From positions 1 to 10,276 of the forward strand of contig JAJYQZ010000078.1 of the NCBI GenBank assembly GCA_021794335.1: 10,276 bases of DNA, given 5' to 3'. This document shows, in pieces, positions 1 through 6,288 of the stretch. The notes beneath the pieces were generated by a model. It was given only the letters and a program-made list of their open reading frames with translations. It was not told the DNA's origin and did not search any database. This DNA is from a bacterium. GTDB taxonomy: Bacteria > SZUA-79 > Acidulodesulfobacterales > Acidulodesulfobacteraceae. The first letter of the stretch is position 1. Each line of letters begins with the position of its first letter. Both the position numbers and the translations under genes were made by a program.

Positions 1-17
1 CGGGATTAAGGATATAT

Positions 18-46
18 TTTACAATTTTTTATTTTTGTGGTATAAA
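18..46 (+). promoter_or_regulatory. Sigma70-type promoter of the tRNA-Gly gene
   Basis: A -35 hexamer TTTACA (18-23) and a -10 hexamer TATAAA (41-46) are separated by exactly 17 bp. Transcription would begin near position 53, about 24 bases before the mature tRNA. Each hexamer has one mismatch to consensus. The assignment rests on sequence and position only. Confidence 0.6.
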
Positions 47-76
47 TAAACTATATATAATAAGATACATATATAA

Positions 77-152
77 GCGGGCATAGCTCAGTTGGTAGAG
101 TACAAGCTTCCCAAGCTTGGTGTCGCGAGTTCGAACCTCGTTGCCCGCTCCA
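77..152 (+). tRNA. tRNA-Gly, anticodon CCC
   Basis: The 76-base gene folds as a standard cloverleaf. The acceptor arm GCGGGCA pairs with TGCCCGC. The D-loop contains AGTTGGTA, the anticodon stem CAAGC/GCTTG encloses the loop TTCCCAA, and the T arm carries TTCGAAC. The anticodon is CCC, which reads the glycine codon GGG. The discriminator base is T (U73), as expected for bacterial tRNA-Gly, and the 3' CCA is encoded. tRNA genes are common integration targets, so its position beside an accessory region may mark an element boundary. No second copy of its 3' end was seen inside the window. Confidence 0.95.
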
Positions 153-238
153 TATTTATTAACTTTCCCGTCTTCATAAAAATCTATTTTTAAAAACTGT
201 GGTAATTTTTGTGGGTAGGTTTTAAGATTTTTTTAATG

Positions 239-658
239 TTATTTTTTAGCGGGAGTAAAATTTCCGGATTTAATCTGTTCTAAATTATCGATGGGCAGGT
301 TGTAAATATATATCCACGTTTTTACGATTTTACCTTTGTCCGATAAGGTTTTAACGTCTCCCTTAATCCTTTTAAAGAGGGTAGGTTCGGGAAATTTATC
401 CGAACATTCTTCGTATTCGTCAAGCGCGGGCAGTATTTTTTCGGGATTATTAAGCGTATATAGCTCTCCGGAAATCTTGTCTAACGGATTATTAGACGGC
501 ACGGCGCCCGGATAATCTTCGACTTGATATAATTTCCCGTTCCATGCGGCATCGTCTATAAATCGGGCGTTTTTGGCGAGCAAATGATACATATCGTTAT
601 TCATGTCGCTTTTAAGCGTGCCGTAAACGAATAAGTGTTCCTTGTCTTCTTCCTGCAT
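239..658 (-). CDS. Gamma-glutamylcyclotransferase-like (GGCT/AIG2/YtfP fold) protein
   Basis: This 139-aa protein has the hallmarks of the GGCT-like fold. An N-terminal strand carries VYGTL (residues 11-15), the family's substrate-loop signature. YPG is at 49-51, GELY at 64-67, and LDEYE at 79-83, whose final Glu83 matches the catalytic acid of the family. Family members release 5-oxoproline from gamma-glutamyl amines or peptides, but small bacterial YtfP/AIG2-like members often have unknown substrates. Length is normal for the small bacterial type, with no signal peptide or membrane segment. The ATG lies 2 bp after the stop of the preceding gene and has no clear Shine-Dalgarno site, which suggests translational coupling as the last gene of the minus-strand operon. 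The fold is confident and the reaction is not. Confidence 0.8.
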   Translation of the reverse strand: MQEEDKEHLFVYGTLKSDMNNDMYHLLAKNARFIDDAAWNGKLYQVEDYPGAVPSNNPLDKISGELYTLNNPEKILPALDEYEECSDKFPEPTLFKRIKGDVKTLSDKGKIVKTWIYIYNLPIDNLEQIKSGNFTPAKK

Positions 659-660
659 AA

Positions 661-1125
661 TTATTTTTTTATTTCGTTAATTAAATCGAGGAGATTTTCA
701 AACCCGTTGTCCTCTAAATATTTTCTCGTATGAATATTATTATCCAGCATTTTAACGTAATATTCAAACATATATTTTATTTCGATTATTTTAAGCTGCT
801 TTAGTTTCCAAAGGACTGCGATAAATTCAAAGAAATTGAAAAAATCTACGCATTTTTCCTCTAATACTTCGTTATTCCTATCAGCTAAAGCGTCTTCGAG
901 TTGTTTCATTAAATCTTTATGCTTGCCGGAATAATCTATTTTTTTTCTTATTTCCGCGTATTTAGAATCGTAAAAAAACTTTTCGAACAAGTTGTTTAAC
1001 AAATCCGTCCTGCGCAGCCTGTTGTTAATGCGAAGGCTTATTAAAGCAATTACGGAAGCTACGATAAACGAAAGAGCCGTCACTACTGAAGCGATAACGC
1101 CTATTTCTTTCCATGTAATTGTCAT
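661..1125 (-). CDS. Single-pass membrane protein with a helical cytoplasmic domain
   Basis: This 154-aa protein is not recognised with certainty. Residues 8-31 form one long hydrophobic helix (IGVIASVVTALSFIVASVIA), followed at once by the basic stretch RINNRLRR. By the positive-inside rule this anchors the protein with its C-terminal part in the cytoplasm. Residues 40-154 are charged and predicted helical, with an aromatic FFNFFEF cluster near 95-101. The layout resembles DUF4760-type small membrane proteins, often found in accessory and defence regions; that comparison is from memory. It sits 23 bp downstream of the HEPN gene and 2 bp upstream of the GGCT-like gene on the same strand, so co-transcription is likely. 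A membrane effector or sensor role is inference. Confidence 0.65.
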   Translation of the reverse strand: MTITWKEIGVIASVVTALSFIVASVIALISLRINNRLRRTDLLNNLFEKFFYDSKYAEIRKKIDYSGKHKDLMKQLEDALADRNNEVLEEKCVDFFNFFEFIAVLWKLKQLKIIEIKYMFEYYVKMLDNNIHTRKYLEDNGFENLLDLINEIKK

Positions 1126-1148
1126 AAAATCTTATTATTACGCAAAAT

Positions 1149-1955
1149 TTAGGTGGATTTAAATTGTTTATTGAAAGATTCAATTAAAAATTCCGATATT
1201 GTTTTTGCAGAATTAACCGCAAGTTTTGCATGATGTTTTTCCGGTTTCTGTCGCCGCGCGTGTGAATCACTCATCTTATTGCGCATTTCTGCTATACCGT
1301 CCACTACTGAAATCAGACCCGAAAGCATTTTGGTTATATACTTAGGGTATTTGGGATCTGACGGATTTAGCCTTAAAATATCTTTTATTTTTTTATAACC
1401 ATCTAAGATGTCCCCCTTATAGTCGTCTTCCTGATTATTGTTTGATAAAATATGTTTTATTATCGTTTCAACTATAGTTCGGGCATTTGTAATTGCCCCG
1501 TCAAAGTCACCATCTTTAATCTTATTATCGCATTTTTCGATTTGCTCTTTTAAATAATCATCGTTTAGTTTTAATAAGGCATCCGGTTTTATATCATTTT
1601 CCAATGAATACACTTTATATCTTTTACCAGAAAAACGTAATTCAAATCCGTCGTAATATATGATTTTATTTATTTTATCAACTACATATTGAACACCGCT
1701 TTTGTTGTCAATATATAAAACAGGGTCAACGACTTCTTCAAGTAATGTTTTGAGGTTATCCGTGCCGTTTAATTCTTTTAATTTTTTTTCGGCATACACA
1801 TATCTAGTAGGAAATCCTTGAGCATAACTATCTTTGGACTCGCAGTGCCTATTAAACAATTCGACGAGAACCGGGCCTGATCTATAAAGCGTATCGGTTA
1901 TATCTCCTGTTATAATTTCTGATAATTTATGAATGTGAGATTCGTCTATCTTCAT
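1149..1955 (-). CDS. Abortive-infection family protein with C-terminal HEPN-like (Abi_C) domain
   Basis: This 268-aa protein has two parts. The N-terminal half (about 1-125) contains a low-complexity mix of helices and strands that is not recognised. The C-terminal half (about 130-265) matches the abortive infection C-terminal pattern: a helix with DFDGAITNARTIVETIIKHI (150-169), a central helical block, then RNKMSDSH (225-232) and HHAKLAVNSAKTISEFL (241-257). Arg225 and His232 form an Rx6H motif, the HEPN ribonuclease signature, so RNA cleavage during phage infection is the expected activity. Known members act as toxins that stop growth of infected cells. The ATG at 1955 has no strong Shine-Dalgarno site. 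It lies 11 bp after the 36-aa ORF, in an operon with a helicase upstream and a membrane protein downstream. Confidence 0.75.
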   Translation of the reverse strand: MKIDESHIHKLSEIITGDITDTLYRSGPVLVELFNRHCESKDSYAQGFPTRYVYAEKKLKELNGTDNLKTLLEEVVDPVLYIDNKSGVQYVVDKINKIIYYDGFELRFSGKRYKVYSLENDIKPDALLKLNDDYLKEQIEKCDNKIKDGDFDGAITNARTIVETIIKHILSNNNQEDDYKGDILDGYKKIKDILRLNPSDPKYPKYITKMLSGLISVVDGIAEMRNKMSDSHARRQKPEKHHAKLAVNSAKTISEFLIESFNKQFKST

Positions 1956-1966
1956 AGTGTTTGTGT

Positions 1967-2077
1967 TTATTTTCTTACTTTAGGAATCATAATTTCTTGA
2001 CCAGTAATTTCTGAACTTATTTCGTCGATAAATTGGAATAAAGCTTTTTCTAAGAATTCATAATAAGGCAATCCCAT
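1967..2077 (-). CDS. Small 36-aa ORF, possible frameshifted C-terminus of the upstream gene
   Basis: A 36-codon ORF begins with ATG one base after the TAA stop of the 71-aa gene. It encodes an amphipathic, helix-prone peptide (LPYYEFLEKALFQFIDEI near its start) and ends 11 bp before the HEPN gene. Its frame is +1 relative to the gene upstream. Skipping a single T at the stop codon would read EFLRLL, then N, then MGLPYYEFLEKA as one helix, giving a protein of about 108 aa. It could therefore be a remnant or frameshifted half of one gene, a programmed frameshift product, or a separate small protein. It has no ribosome binding site of its own. Confidence 0.35.
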   Translation of the reverse strand: MGLPYYEFLEKALFQFIDEISSEITGQEIMIPKVRK

Positions 2078-2078
2078 A

Positions 2079-2294
2079 TTATAACAACCTTAAGAATTCC
2101 GCCTTTTGCGAATCGCTAAACCTTTTTACCGTAATTTCGTCGGTAAACCATTTGGCTGCCGGCGGAAATAATCTCGAAATCCATAAGTCGAATTTTTGTT
2201 CTAACCCCAAGAGATTAACGAAACGCTCGTAAGCTGGATGTTTTTCGCAAATGTCAGCGTCGATTTGCCTGATTTTTTCGATAACGGTTTTCAT
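2079..2294 (-). CDS. Small hypothetical protein, 71 aa
   Basis: The product is not recognised. The start is well supported: a perfect GGAGG (complement of 2301-2305) lies 6 bases before the ATG at 2294, the best Shine-Dalgarno site on this strand. The protein is helical and mixed-charge (IEKIRQIDADICEKH at the N-terminus, then a tryptophan-containing FDLWISRLFPPAAKWF). It has no signal peptide and no clear DNA-binding motif. It follows the helicase gene by 64 bp and precedes the HEPN gene, so an antitoxin or adaptor role is conceivable but unsupported. Its final helix may continue in the +1 frame in the adjacent 36-aa ORF. The strong start with an abrupt stop suggests either a small gene or a truncated one. 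Confidence 0.6.
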   Translation of the reverse strand: MKTVIEKIRQIDADICEKHPAYERFVNLLGLEQKFDLWISRLFPPAAKWFTDEITVKRFSDSQKAEFLRLL

Positions 2295-2358
2295 TTTTTG
2301 CCTCCAGTTTTTAAAATAACTTTTTTAATTTTTCGGAATTAAATAGTTAAGTTTTAAT

Positions 2359-4638
2359 CTATGCTAAATCTTTGAGTTTCGATAGAGCACCGCCGTCCTT
2401 TTCTTCGCCGATCCAGAAAACTTTTTTTACGCCCCTAGTTAATGCAACGTAGGCGAGCCTCATTGCTTCGTCTCTTTGCGATTCGTCATAAGATTGGTTC
2501 ATGCCGGCAAGTTCGTAAATTAAATTTTTAAATTGATTCTTACTGTTATAATAACAATCTCCTATTAGTAAACAGTGTGGAGACTCAAGTCCTTTGCTTC
2601 TATGAAAAGTAAAAAAAACAATATTATTTGGTTTGTTTTTATAGTTTTTTTGTATTTCTTTATATTTCTCATTGGTTCTCGACATAACAAATAATTTTTC
2701 GCCGGTATTTTTAAATTTTTCGCCTATTATTTCTATTGCTTTGTTTTCTTCTTTTTCATTGCTATCGATACTTATAATTTCCAATATAGGCTCGTCGAAA
2801 TCCTTTTTTAATTTTGATTTTCCATGTTTATTTTTTTTAAGTTTGACGTTTTTAAGGACATGCTCGGCTTTGTCTATAAGCTCTTGGTGGCATCTAAAAT
2901 TTTCGGTCATCGTAATTTCTTTAGCTTCTGGATTTGACGGAAAGTATTTTTTGTAATCAATTAAAAATCCAGGATTACTTCCTCTCCAGCCGTAAATACT
3001 TTGCCAATCATCTCCGACGCACAACAATGATGTATTAGTAAATTTATTTTTTAGATATTTTAGGCAACCTTTTATCCATTTAACTATTTCAGGAGAAATA
3101 TCTTGAAACTCATCTATTAATACATGTTGCATGGATTCGATTATATCGTCAACGTATTTAAAATTTTCAATATTATCTTCCGAAAAATATTTGAAAATAT
3201 CGTGTAATCTGTATATTTTTATATTTTTTATTTTTTTTTCGAATTCTTTCCAAAATATAATTAATGCCTTGGCAAAAAGTTTATCTTGTTCAATTAACGA
3301 AAATTGATTTATTATATCGTCGGTAATATTATTTACTTCTAATCCTAAATTTTCGACAAAATTGCCCGTACCGTAAAAAGCTTCAAATATAGGAATTTCC
3401 GAAATCTCTCCCTCTATTTTTATACTAAAGTTTGGCGCATTAGAATTATCATTCATTGAATTTTTTAAAACGGTTATTTGTTCTTCTAATAAATATAAAT
3501 CTTCCTGTTTATTTATAAATCTCAAATTTTTATCGCTTTTTGCGTTTAAAAATCTTTTCTTAATTAAAAGCCTGTCGGCAACACTGCGATCATCGCTCAT
3601 GATATCTTGTTTTAAATTTTCGTCATACGGGCAAAATATTATATAAAGGTCTAATTCTTTATAATATAAATTCGCTAAAAATTTATAATTCGACAAATTA
3701 TGCGTTTTAAATTCTATTAATTTATCGTAATTAAGATTATACGTAAAATAATTTTGAACTTTTTGAGTTATTTCTTTATCTGCTTCGATTGTTTTTTGAA
3801 CGGCAAAGTCGTTATAATCTTTTTTATCATCGCTATTAGGTCTCAAGATAATTGTTTTATATAAAGATAGAATGACTTTTCTGAATTTGGGATTGTTTTT
3901 AAAGGTTTCATTGTAAATCCCTTTTAAAAATTCTTTCTGTTTATCGCTTAATTTTAAACCTATGTTAAAGTCAATATCTGCCTTATCGTCATGGTTATGC
4001 CCTAAATAGTCAAAAAAATTATTGGCTCCCAAACTTTGGGCGAATTGATAGATTTTGGAATGGAAAGTTCTGACTGTCTTTTTGAGTTCACTATCTTTTA
4101 AGGTGATTCCTATGCTATCGAAAACTTTTCGTAATTTATTTCTGAATTCCTCGGTGCTTTTCCTTGTGAATGAAAATATAGTAATATTTGAAAGCGGAAT
4201 ATTTAAATATTGATTCATTACCAATATTCTGTAAATAAGTGTTGTGGTTTTCCCCGAACCAGCGCCAGCTATAACATATGTATTAGGATTTTCCGTTAAT
4301 ATTACTTTCCACTGGTCTGTTGTAGGAATATTTTTATCATTAAATATTCTTTTATTTAAATCTGCTTTTATTTTTTCTTCTATGTTTTTAATTTTAAATA
4401 AGTTGCCGGAAACAATATATTTGTCTCTTGTTTTAATATCTTCGATATTTTTTCCTATTTGTGGTTCATTTACAATAATTATTTTTTTACCTTTTTCTAA
4501 TCCATTTATTTCTCCTTGTTTTATCCCTTCCTTGAATCCTTTATTAAATCCTTCGTTGTATCCTTTCTCTTTTCCATCATTAAATCCTTTATCAAAAGTT
4601 TTTTCATAACCCAATAATTTATAGATAAAGTTGTTCAT
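2359..4638 (-). CDS. UvrD/HelD-like superfamily 1A DNA helicase with N-terminal GxxxG-repeat leader
   Basis: This 759-aa ATP-dependent DNA helicase carries all main SF1A motifs. A Q-like segment is at 107-120, Walker A GAGSGKT at 125-131, motif Ia FSFTRKSTEEF at 155-165, and Walker B DEFQD at 509-513. Motif III VGDDWQSIYGWRG is at 541-553, motif IV ENFR at 579-582, motif V TFHRSKGLE at 677-685 and motif VI YVALTRG at 730-736. The long insert at about 190-500 fits subdomain 1B/2B. Length is close to UvrD. No nuclease domain is visible. Residues 18-50 are unusual, with glycine at every fourth position nine times. The gene follows the repressor gene by 58 bp on the same strand and heads a run of defence-like genes, so an anti-phage role in the style of Gabija's GajB is possible. 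DNA repair or plasmid maintenance are alternatives. It is notably AT-rich. Confidence 0.92.
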   Translation of the reverse strand: MNNFIYKLLGYEKTFDKGFNDGKEKGYNEGFNKGFKEGIKQGEINGLEKGKKIIIVNEPQIGKNIEDIKTRDKYIVSGNLFKIKNIEEKIKADLNKRIFNDKNIPTTDQWKVILTENPNTYVIAGAGSGKTTTLIYRILVMNQYLNIPLSNITIFSFTRKSTEEFRNKLRKVFDSIGITLKDSELKKTVRTFHSKIYQFAQSLGANNFFDYLGHNHDDKADIDFNIGLKLSDKQKEFLKGIYNETFKNNPKFRKVILSLYKTIILRPNSDDKKDYNDFAVQKTIEADKEITQKVQNYFTYNLNYDKLIEFKTHNLSNYKFLANLYYKELDLYIIFCPYDENLKQDIMSDDRSVADRLLIKKRFLNAKSDKNLRFINKQEDLYLLEEQITVLKNSMNDNSNAPNFSIKIEGEISEIPIFEAFYGTGNFVENLGLEVNNITDDIINQFSLIEQDKLFAKALIIFWKEFEKKIKNIKIYRLHDIFKYFSEDNIENFKYVDDIIESMQHVLIDEFQDISPEIVKWIKGCLKYLKNKFTNTSLLCVGDDWQSIYGWRGSNPGFLIDYKKYFPSNPEAKEITMTENFRCHQELIDKAEHVLKNVKLKKNKHGKSKLKKDFDEPILEIISIDSNEKEENKAIEIIGEKFKNTGEKLFVMSRTNEKYKEIQKNYKNKPNNIVFFTFHRSKGLESPHCLLIGDCYYNSKNQFKNLIYELAGMNQSYDESQRDEAMRLAYVALTRGVKKVFWIGEEKDGGALSKLKDLA

Positions 4639-4696
4639 TCTTAGAATATATGTAAAATTATATAATCATAAAAATTTAATAATAGATTTTAAATAC

Positions 4697-5395
4697 CTAA
4701 AACTTCTGTAATACCCACTTGACACGACCGATAATAAAATTTTCCCTATCTATCTTTTTTGTCGGTATTATTATATCCGGAAAGTCTTTGTTTTCAGATT
4801 TTAAAATTATATTATCCAAATCGAGATACACCTTTTTAATAACGGCCCCTTCGTAAGGCAGGAATACCGCGTAAATTTTCCCCGCAATAAATTGTTTGTC
4901 GTCTTTATCGACCCCGATGTATGCACCTTCCTTTATCATCGGCTCCATACTTGATCCAACCACCTTTACTATTACGGTTGAACCATTTATGGCGAATTCC
5001 GCAGGAACCAACAGTTTATCGATGGGTTCGATTTTGGTTAAATCGATAAACTTGCCCGCACCGGCAAAAGCAATAACCGGAAGTATTCGGTATTTTGATT
5101 CATCGACGGCGGTTTCGTCGGAAACGGATAATGCTAGAAGGGAGGGGATAGAGGATTTTGACTCGCGATAAGGAAAAAAATAGGAAATATCTACTTTGAG
5201 GATTTTTGCTATTTTAATGAGATAATCGATTGCGATTTTAGTTTTTCCAGACTCATAATTTTGTATTTGGCGATAATCGACATTTAATAATTCTCCTAGT
5301 CGGCCTTGTGAGTACTTTAATTCTTCTCTTCTGTTTTTTATAAGTTTACCTACGCGTTTAAAAATTTCTTCATTTTTTGTTCTTGGCATAAGCAT
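4697..5395 (-). CDS. LexA/CI-type repressor: XRE HTH plus S24 self-cleaving peptidase
   Basis: This is a 232-aa transcriptional repressor numbered from the ATG at 5395. An XRE helix-turn-helix occupies about 9-74, with a recognition region around YRQIQNYESG. A short linker leads to an S24 peptidase domain at about 104-232. Ser149 in GSSMEPM and Lys187 in VIKK match the Ser-Lys dyad. An Ala113-Gly114 bond (in FAGAGKF) lies at nearly the LexA distance before the serine (about 36 versus 35 residues). RecA-stimulated self-cleavage is therefore expected. Upstream in-frame TTG at 5401 and downstream ATG at 5389 are alternative starts, and none has a strong ribosome binding site. The gene diverges from a Cro-like gene across a palindrome-rich region, as in lambdoid switches. 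It probably represses the rightward operon and may control its own. Confidence 0.9.
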   Translation of the reverse strand: MLMPRTKNEEIFKRVGKLIKNRREELKYSQGRLGELLNVDYRQIQNYESGKTKIAIDYLIKIAKILKVDISYFFPYRESKSSIPSLLALSVSDETAVDESKYRILPVIAFAGAGKFIDLTKIEPIDKLLVPAEFAINGSTVIVKVVGSSMEPMIKEGAYIGVDKDDKQFIAGKIYAVFLPYEGAVIKKVYLDLDNIILKSENKDFPDIIIPTKKIDRENFIIGRVKWVLQKF

Positions 5396-5446
5396 TACCA
5401 ATGTTTAATTTAATTGTCTTTTAAAATTAATATATCTTATTTCACA

Positions 5447-5462
5447 TAGAATATTTATTCTA
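5447..5462. promoter_or_regulatory. Perfect 16-bp palindrome, possible regulator site
   Basis: TAGAATATTTATTCTA has perfect 7-bp arms around TT. It sits in the divergent control region about 50 bp before the repressor start and overlaps the next degenerate operator by 2 bp. It could be an operator for the repressor or the Cro-like protein acting on leftward transcription. Its sequence differs from the 19-bp palindrome at 5494-5512, so a different protein may bind it. Confidence 0.4.
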
Positions 5463-5479
5463 CCAAATAATAGACAGTA
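5461..5479. promoter_or_regulatory. Degenerate second operator copy
   Basis: TACCAAATAATAGACAGTA matches the perfect palindrome at 5494-5512 at 14 of 19 positions. Its left half-site is nearly intact and its right half is degraded. The two sites start 33 bp apart, about three helical turns, so dimers would lie on the same DNA face as expected for cooperative binding. It is just upstream of the -35 hexamer of the rightward promoter. Confidence 0.4.
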
Positions 5480-5487
5480 ATTTTCCC

Positions 5488-5516
5488 TTGACATACTAAA
5501 TAACATTTAGTAATAT
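5488..5516 (+). promoter_or_regulatory. Strong sigma70 promoter for the rightward control operon
   Basis: A perfect -35 TTGACA (5488-5493) is followed by a 17-bp spacer and a -10 TAATAT (5511-5516). It drives the Cro-like gene at 5552 and the overlapping genes behind it. The spacer and the start of the -10 are occupied by a perfect palindrome, so a bound repressor would block RNA polymerase directly. Confidence 0.8.
5494..5512. promoter_or_regulatory. Perfect 19-bp palindromic operator inside the promoter
   Basis: TACTAAATAACATTTAGTA has perfect 8-bp arms (TACTAAAT/ATTTAGTA) around AAC. It fills the spacer of the rightward promoter and overlaps its -10 hexamer. Size and position are those of a dimeric HTH repressor operator. 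The divergent S24 repressor is the most likely ligand, with the Cro-like protein as competitor. Confidence 0.7.
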
Positions 5517-5551
5517 TAAAAATAATTAAGTTAATTCATAAGGAGTTACGC

Positions 5552-5779
5552 GTGAAACAATTACACCCTTTACGTTTCTACTTGTTGACGCATGATATTA
5601 AACAAAATGATTTTGCTAAACAAATAGGAATAACTCCCCCGTTTCTTTCCCATATACTTAAATATAAATATTTTCCTTCCCGCAAAACAGCAATAAAAAT
5701 TATAGAATTGACGCACAATAAAATTTCAATGAATGATTTATATTGCCCCGAGGACACCCAAAATGAAAATATCGTCTAA
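5552..5779 (+). CDS. Cro-like / YdaS-type HTH DNA-binding protein
   Basis: This 75-aa protein starts with GTG at 5552, fixed by AAGGAG (5540-5545) six bases upstream. Nearly the whole protein is one helix-turn-helix domain (about 6-62). Helix 2 with the turn is QNDFAKQIGI and the recognition helix is TPPFLSHILKYKY. It is the size and type of phage Cro or YdaS-like proteins, which are single-domain regulators with no peptidase part. It is the first gene behind a strong promoter with a palindromic operator and is divergent from a CI-type repressor. The expected role is antagonist of that repressor in a bistable switch. The C-terminal tail (PEDTQNENIV) is acidic and probably disordered. The next gene overlaps it by 17 bp. 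Confidence 0.8.
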   Translation: MKQLHPLRFYLLTHDIKQNDFAKQIGITPPFLSHILKYKYFPSRKTAIKIIELTHNKISMNDLYCPEDTQNENIV

Positions 5780-5948
5780 AACATTAAATAAAGAAATGCT
5801 ACCTATTGTAAATAGGTATAAAAAAGATCTGCGATTATCCAAACATCATCCCAACGATAAAATCCTAAAAATTCAAGTAAATTATGACAAATATATTATT
5901 AAATCCTTAAATTTAAAAGAATATTTAAAAAAATGGCAAGAAAATTAA
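5763..5948 (+). CDS. Small basic hypothetical protein, 61 aa
   Basis: The product is not recognised. The chosen start at 5763 has GAGGA about 9 bases upstream and overlaps the Cro-like gene by 17 bp. An in-frame ATG at 5733 would give 71 aa with a longer overlap and no better site. The protein is lysine-rich with predicted helices (MLPIVNRYKKDLRL; YIIKSLNLKEYLKKWQ) and no known motif. It overlaps the following HTH gene by 16 bp, so the three genes are translated as a coupled set. A nucleic-acid-binding or regulatory accessory role fits its charge and position but is inference. Confidence 0.55.
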   Translation: MKISSKTLNKEMLPIVNRYKKDLRLSKHHPNDKILKIQVNYDKYIIKSLNLKEYLKKWQEN

Positions 5949-6235
5949 ACGTAAATATTCAAAATGGCGAAATATACCTTGTCGAAAAAAACGATCTCGA
6001 GGGGTTAATAGAGGCGTTTTCTAAGACGAAAAAATATCTAACCGTAAACGAGGCGGCGGAATATTTAAATATCGCATCTTCGACCGTTTATGAATTAATT
6101 AGGGAGAGGCAGATACCGCACAGCAGGATTAAGGCGAAAATTCTTATAGATATAAAAGATATAGACTCTTTTTTCAAAAAAAATAGGGTTCAGAATTTAG
6201 AAGAAGCGTTAAATAAGGTAAAAGTAAAATCCTAA
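5933..6235 (+). CDS. Excisionase/HTH_17-family DNA-binding protein
   Basis: This 100-aa protein has a winged HTH of the excisionase/MerR-like (HTH_17) type at about 35-83. YLTVNEAAEYLNIASSTVYELIRERQIP holds the two HTH helices, and SRIKAKILIDIKDIDSFF forms the wing and closing helix. Such proteins direct recombination in integrative elements or act as small regulators next to plasmid origins. No integrase is visible in the window, so either role is open. It is the third overlapping gene of the rightward operon, with a weak AAAAGA before its ATG. It ends about 50 bp before the origin region, so a role in origin DNA bending or rep control is also plausible. The N-terminal 30 residues (beta-rich, then LEGLIEAFSKTKK) are not recognised. 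Confidence 0.75.
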   Translation: MARKLNVNIQNGEIYLVEKNDLEGLIEAFSKTKKYLTVNEAAEYLNIASSTVYELIRERQIPHSRIKAKILIDIKDIDSFFKKNRVQNLEEALNKVKVKS

Positions 6236-6288
6236 GGTAAAAGTTAAAAAATTTTCTATCGCCGTTCTTTGATAAATAATTATCGTCG

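Noticed and set aside
177..192. Small AT-only inverted repeat after the tRNA as a terminator
   Set aside because: The stem contains no G-C pairs and would not be stable enough to call a terminator.
5396..5401. TTG start two codons upstream for the S24 repressor
   Set aside because: TTG with no ribosome binding site is less likely than the ATG at 5395. The choice between 5395 and 5389 remains open.
5834..5842. DnaA-box-like TTATCCAAA
   Set aside because: It lies inside a coding gene more than 400 bp from the predicted origin parts, is not an exact match to TTATNCACA, and is single.
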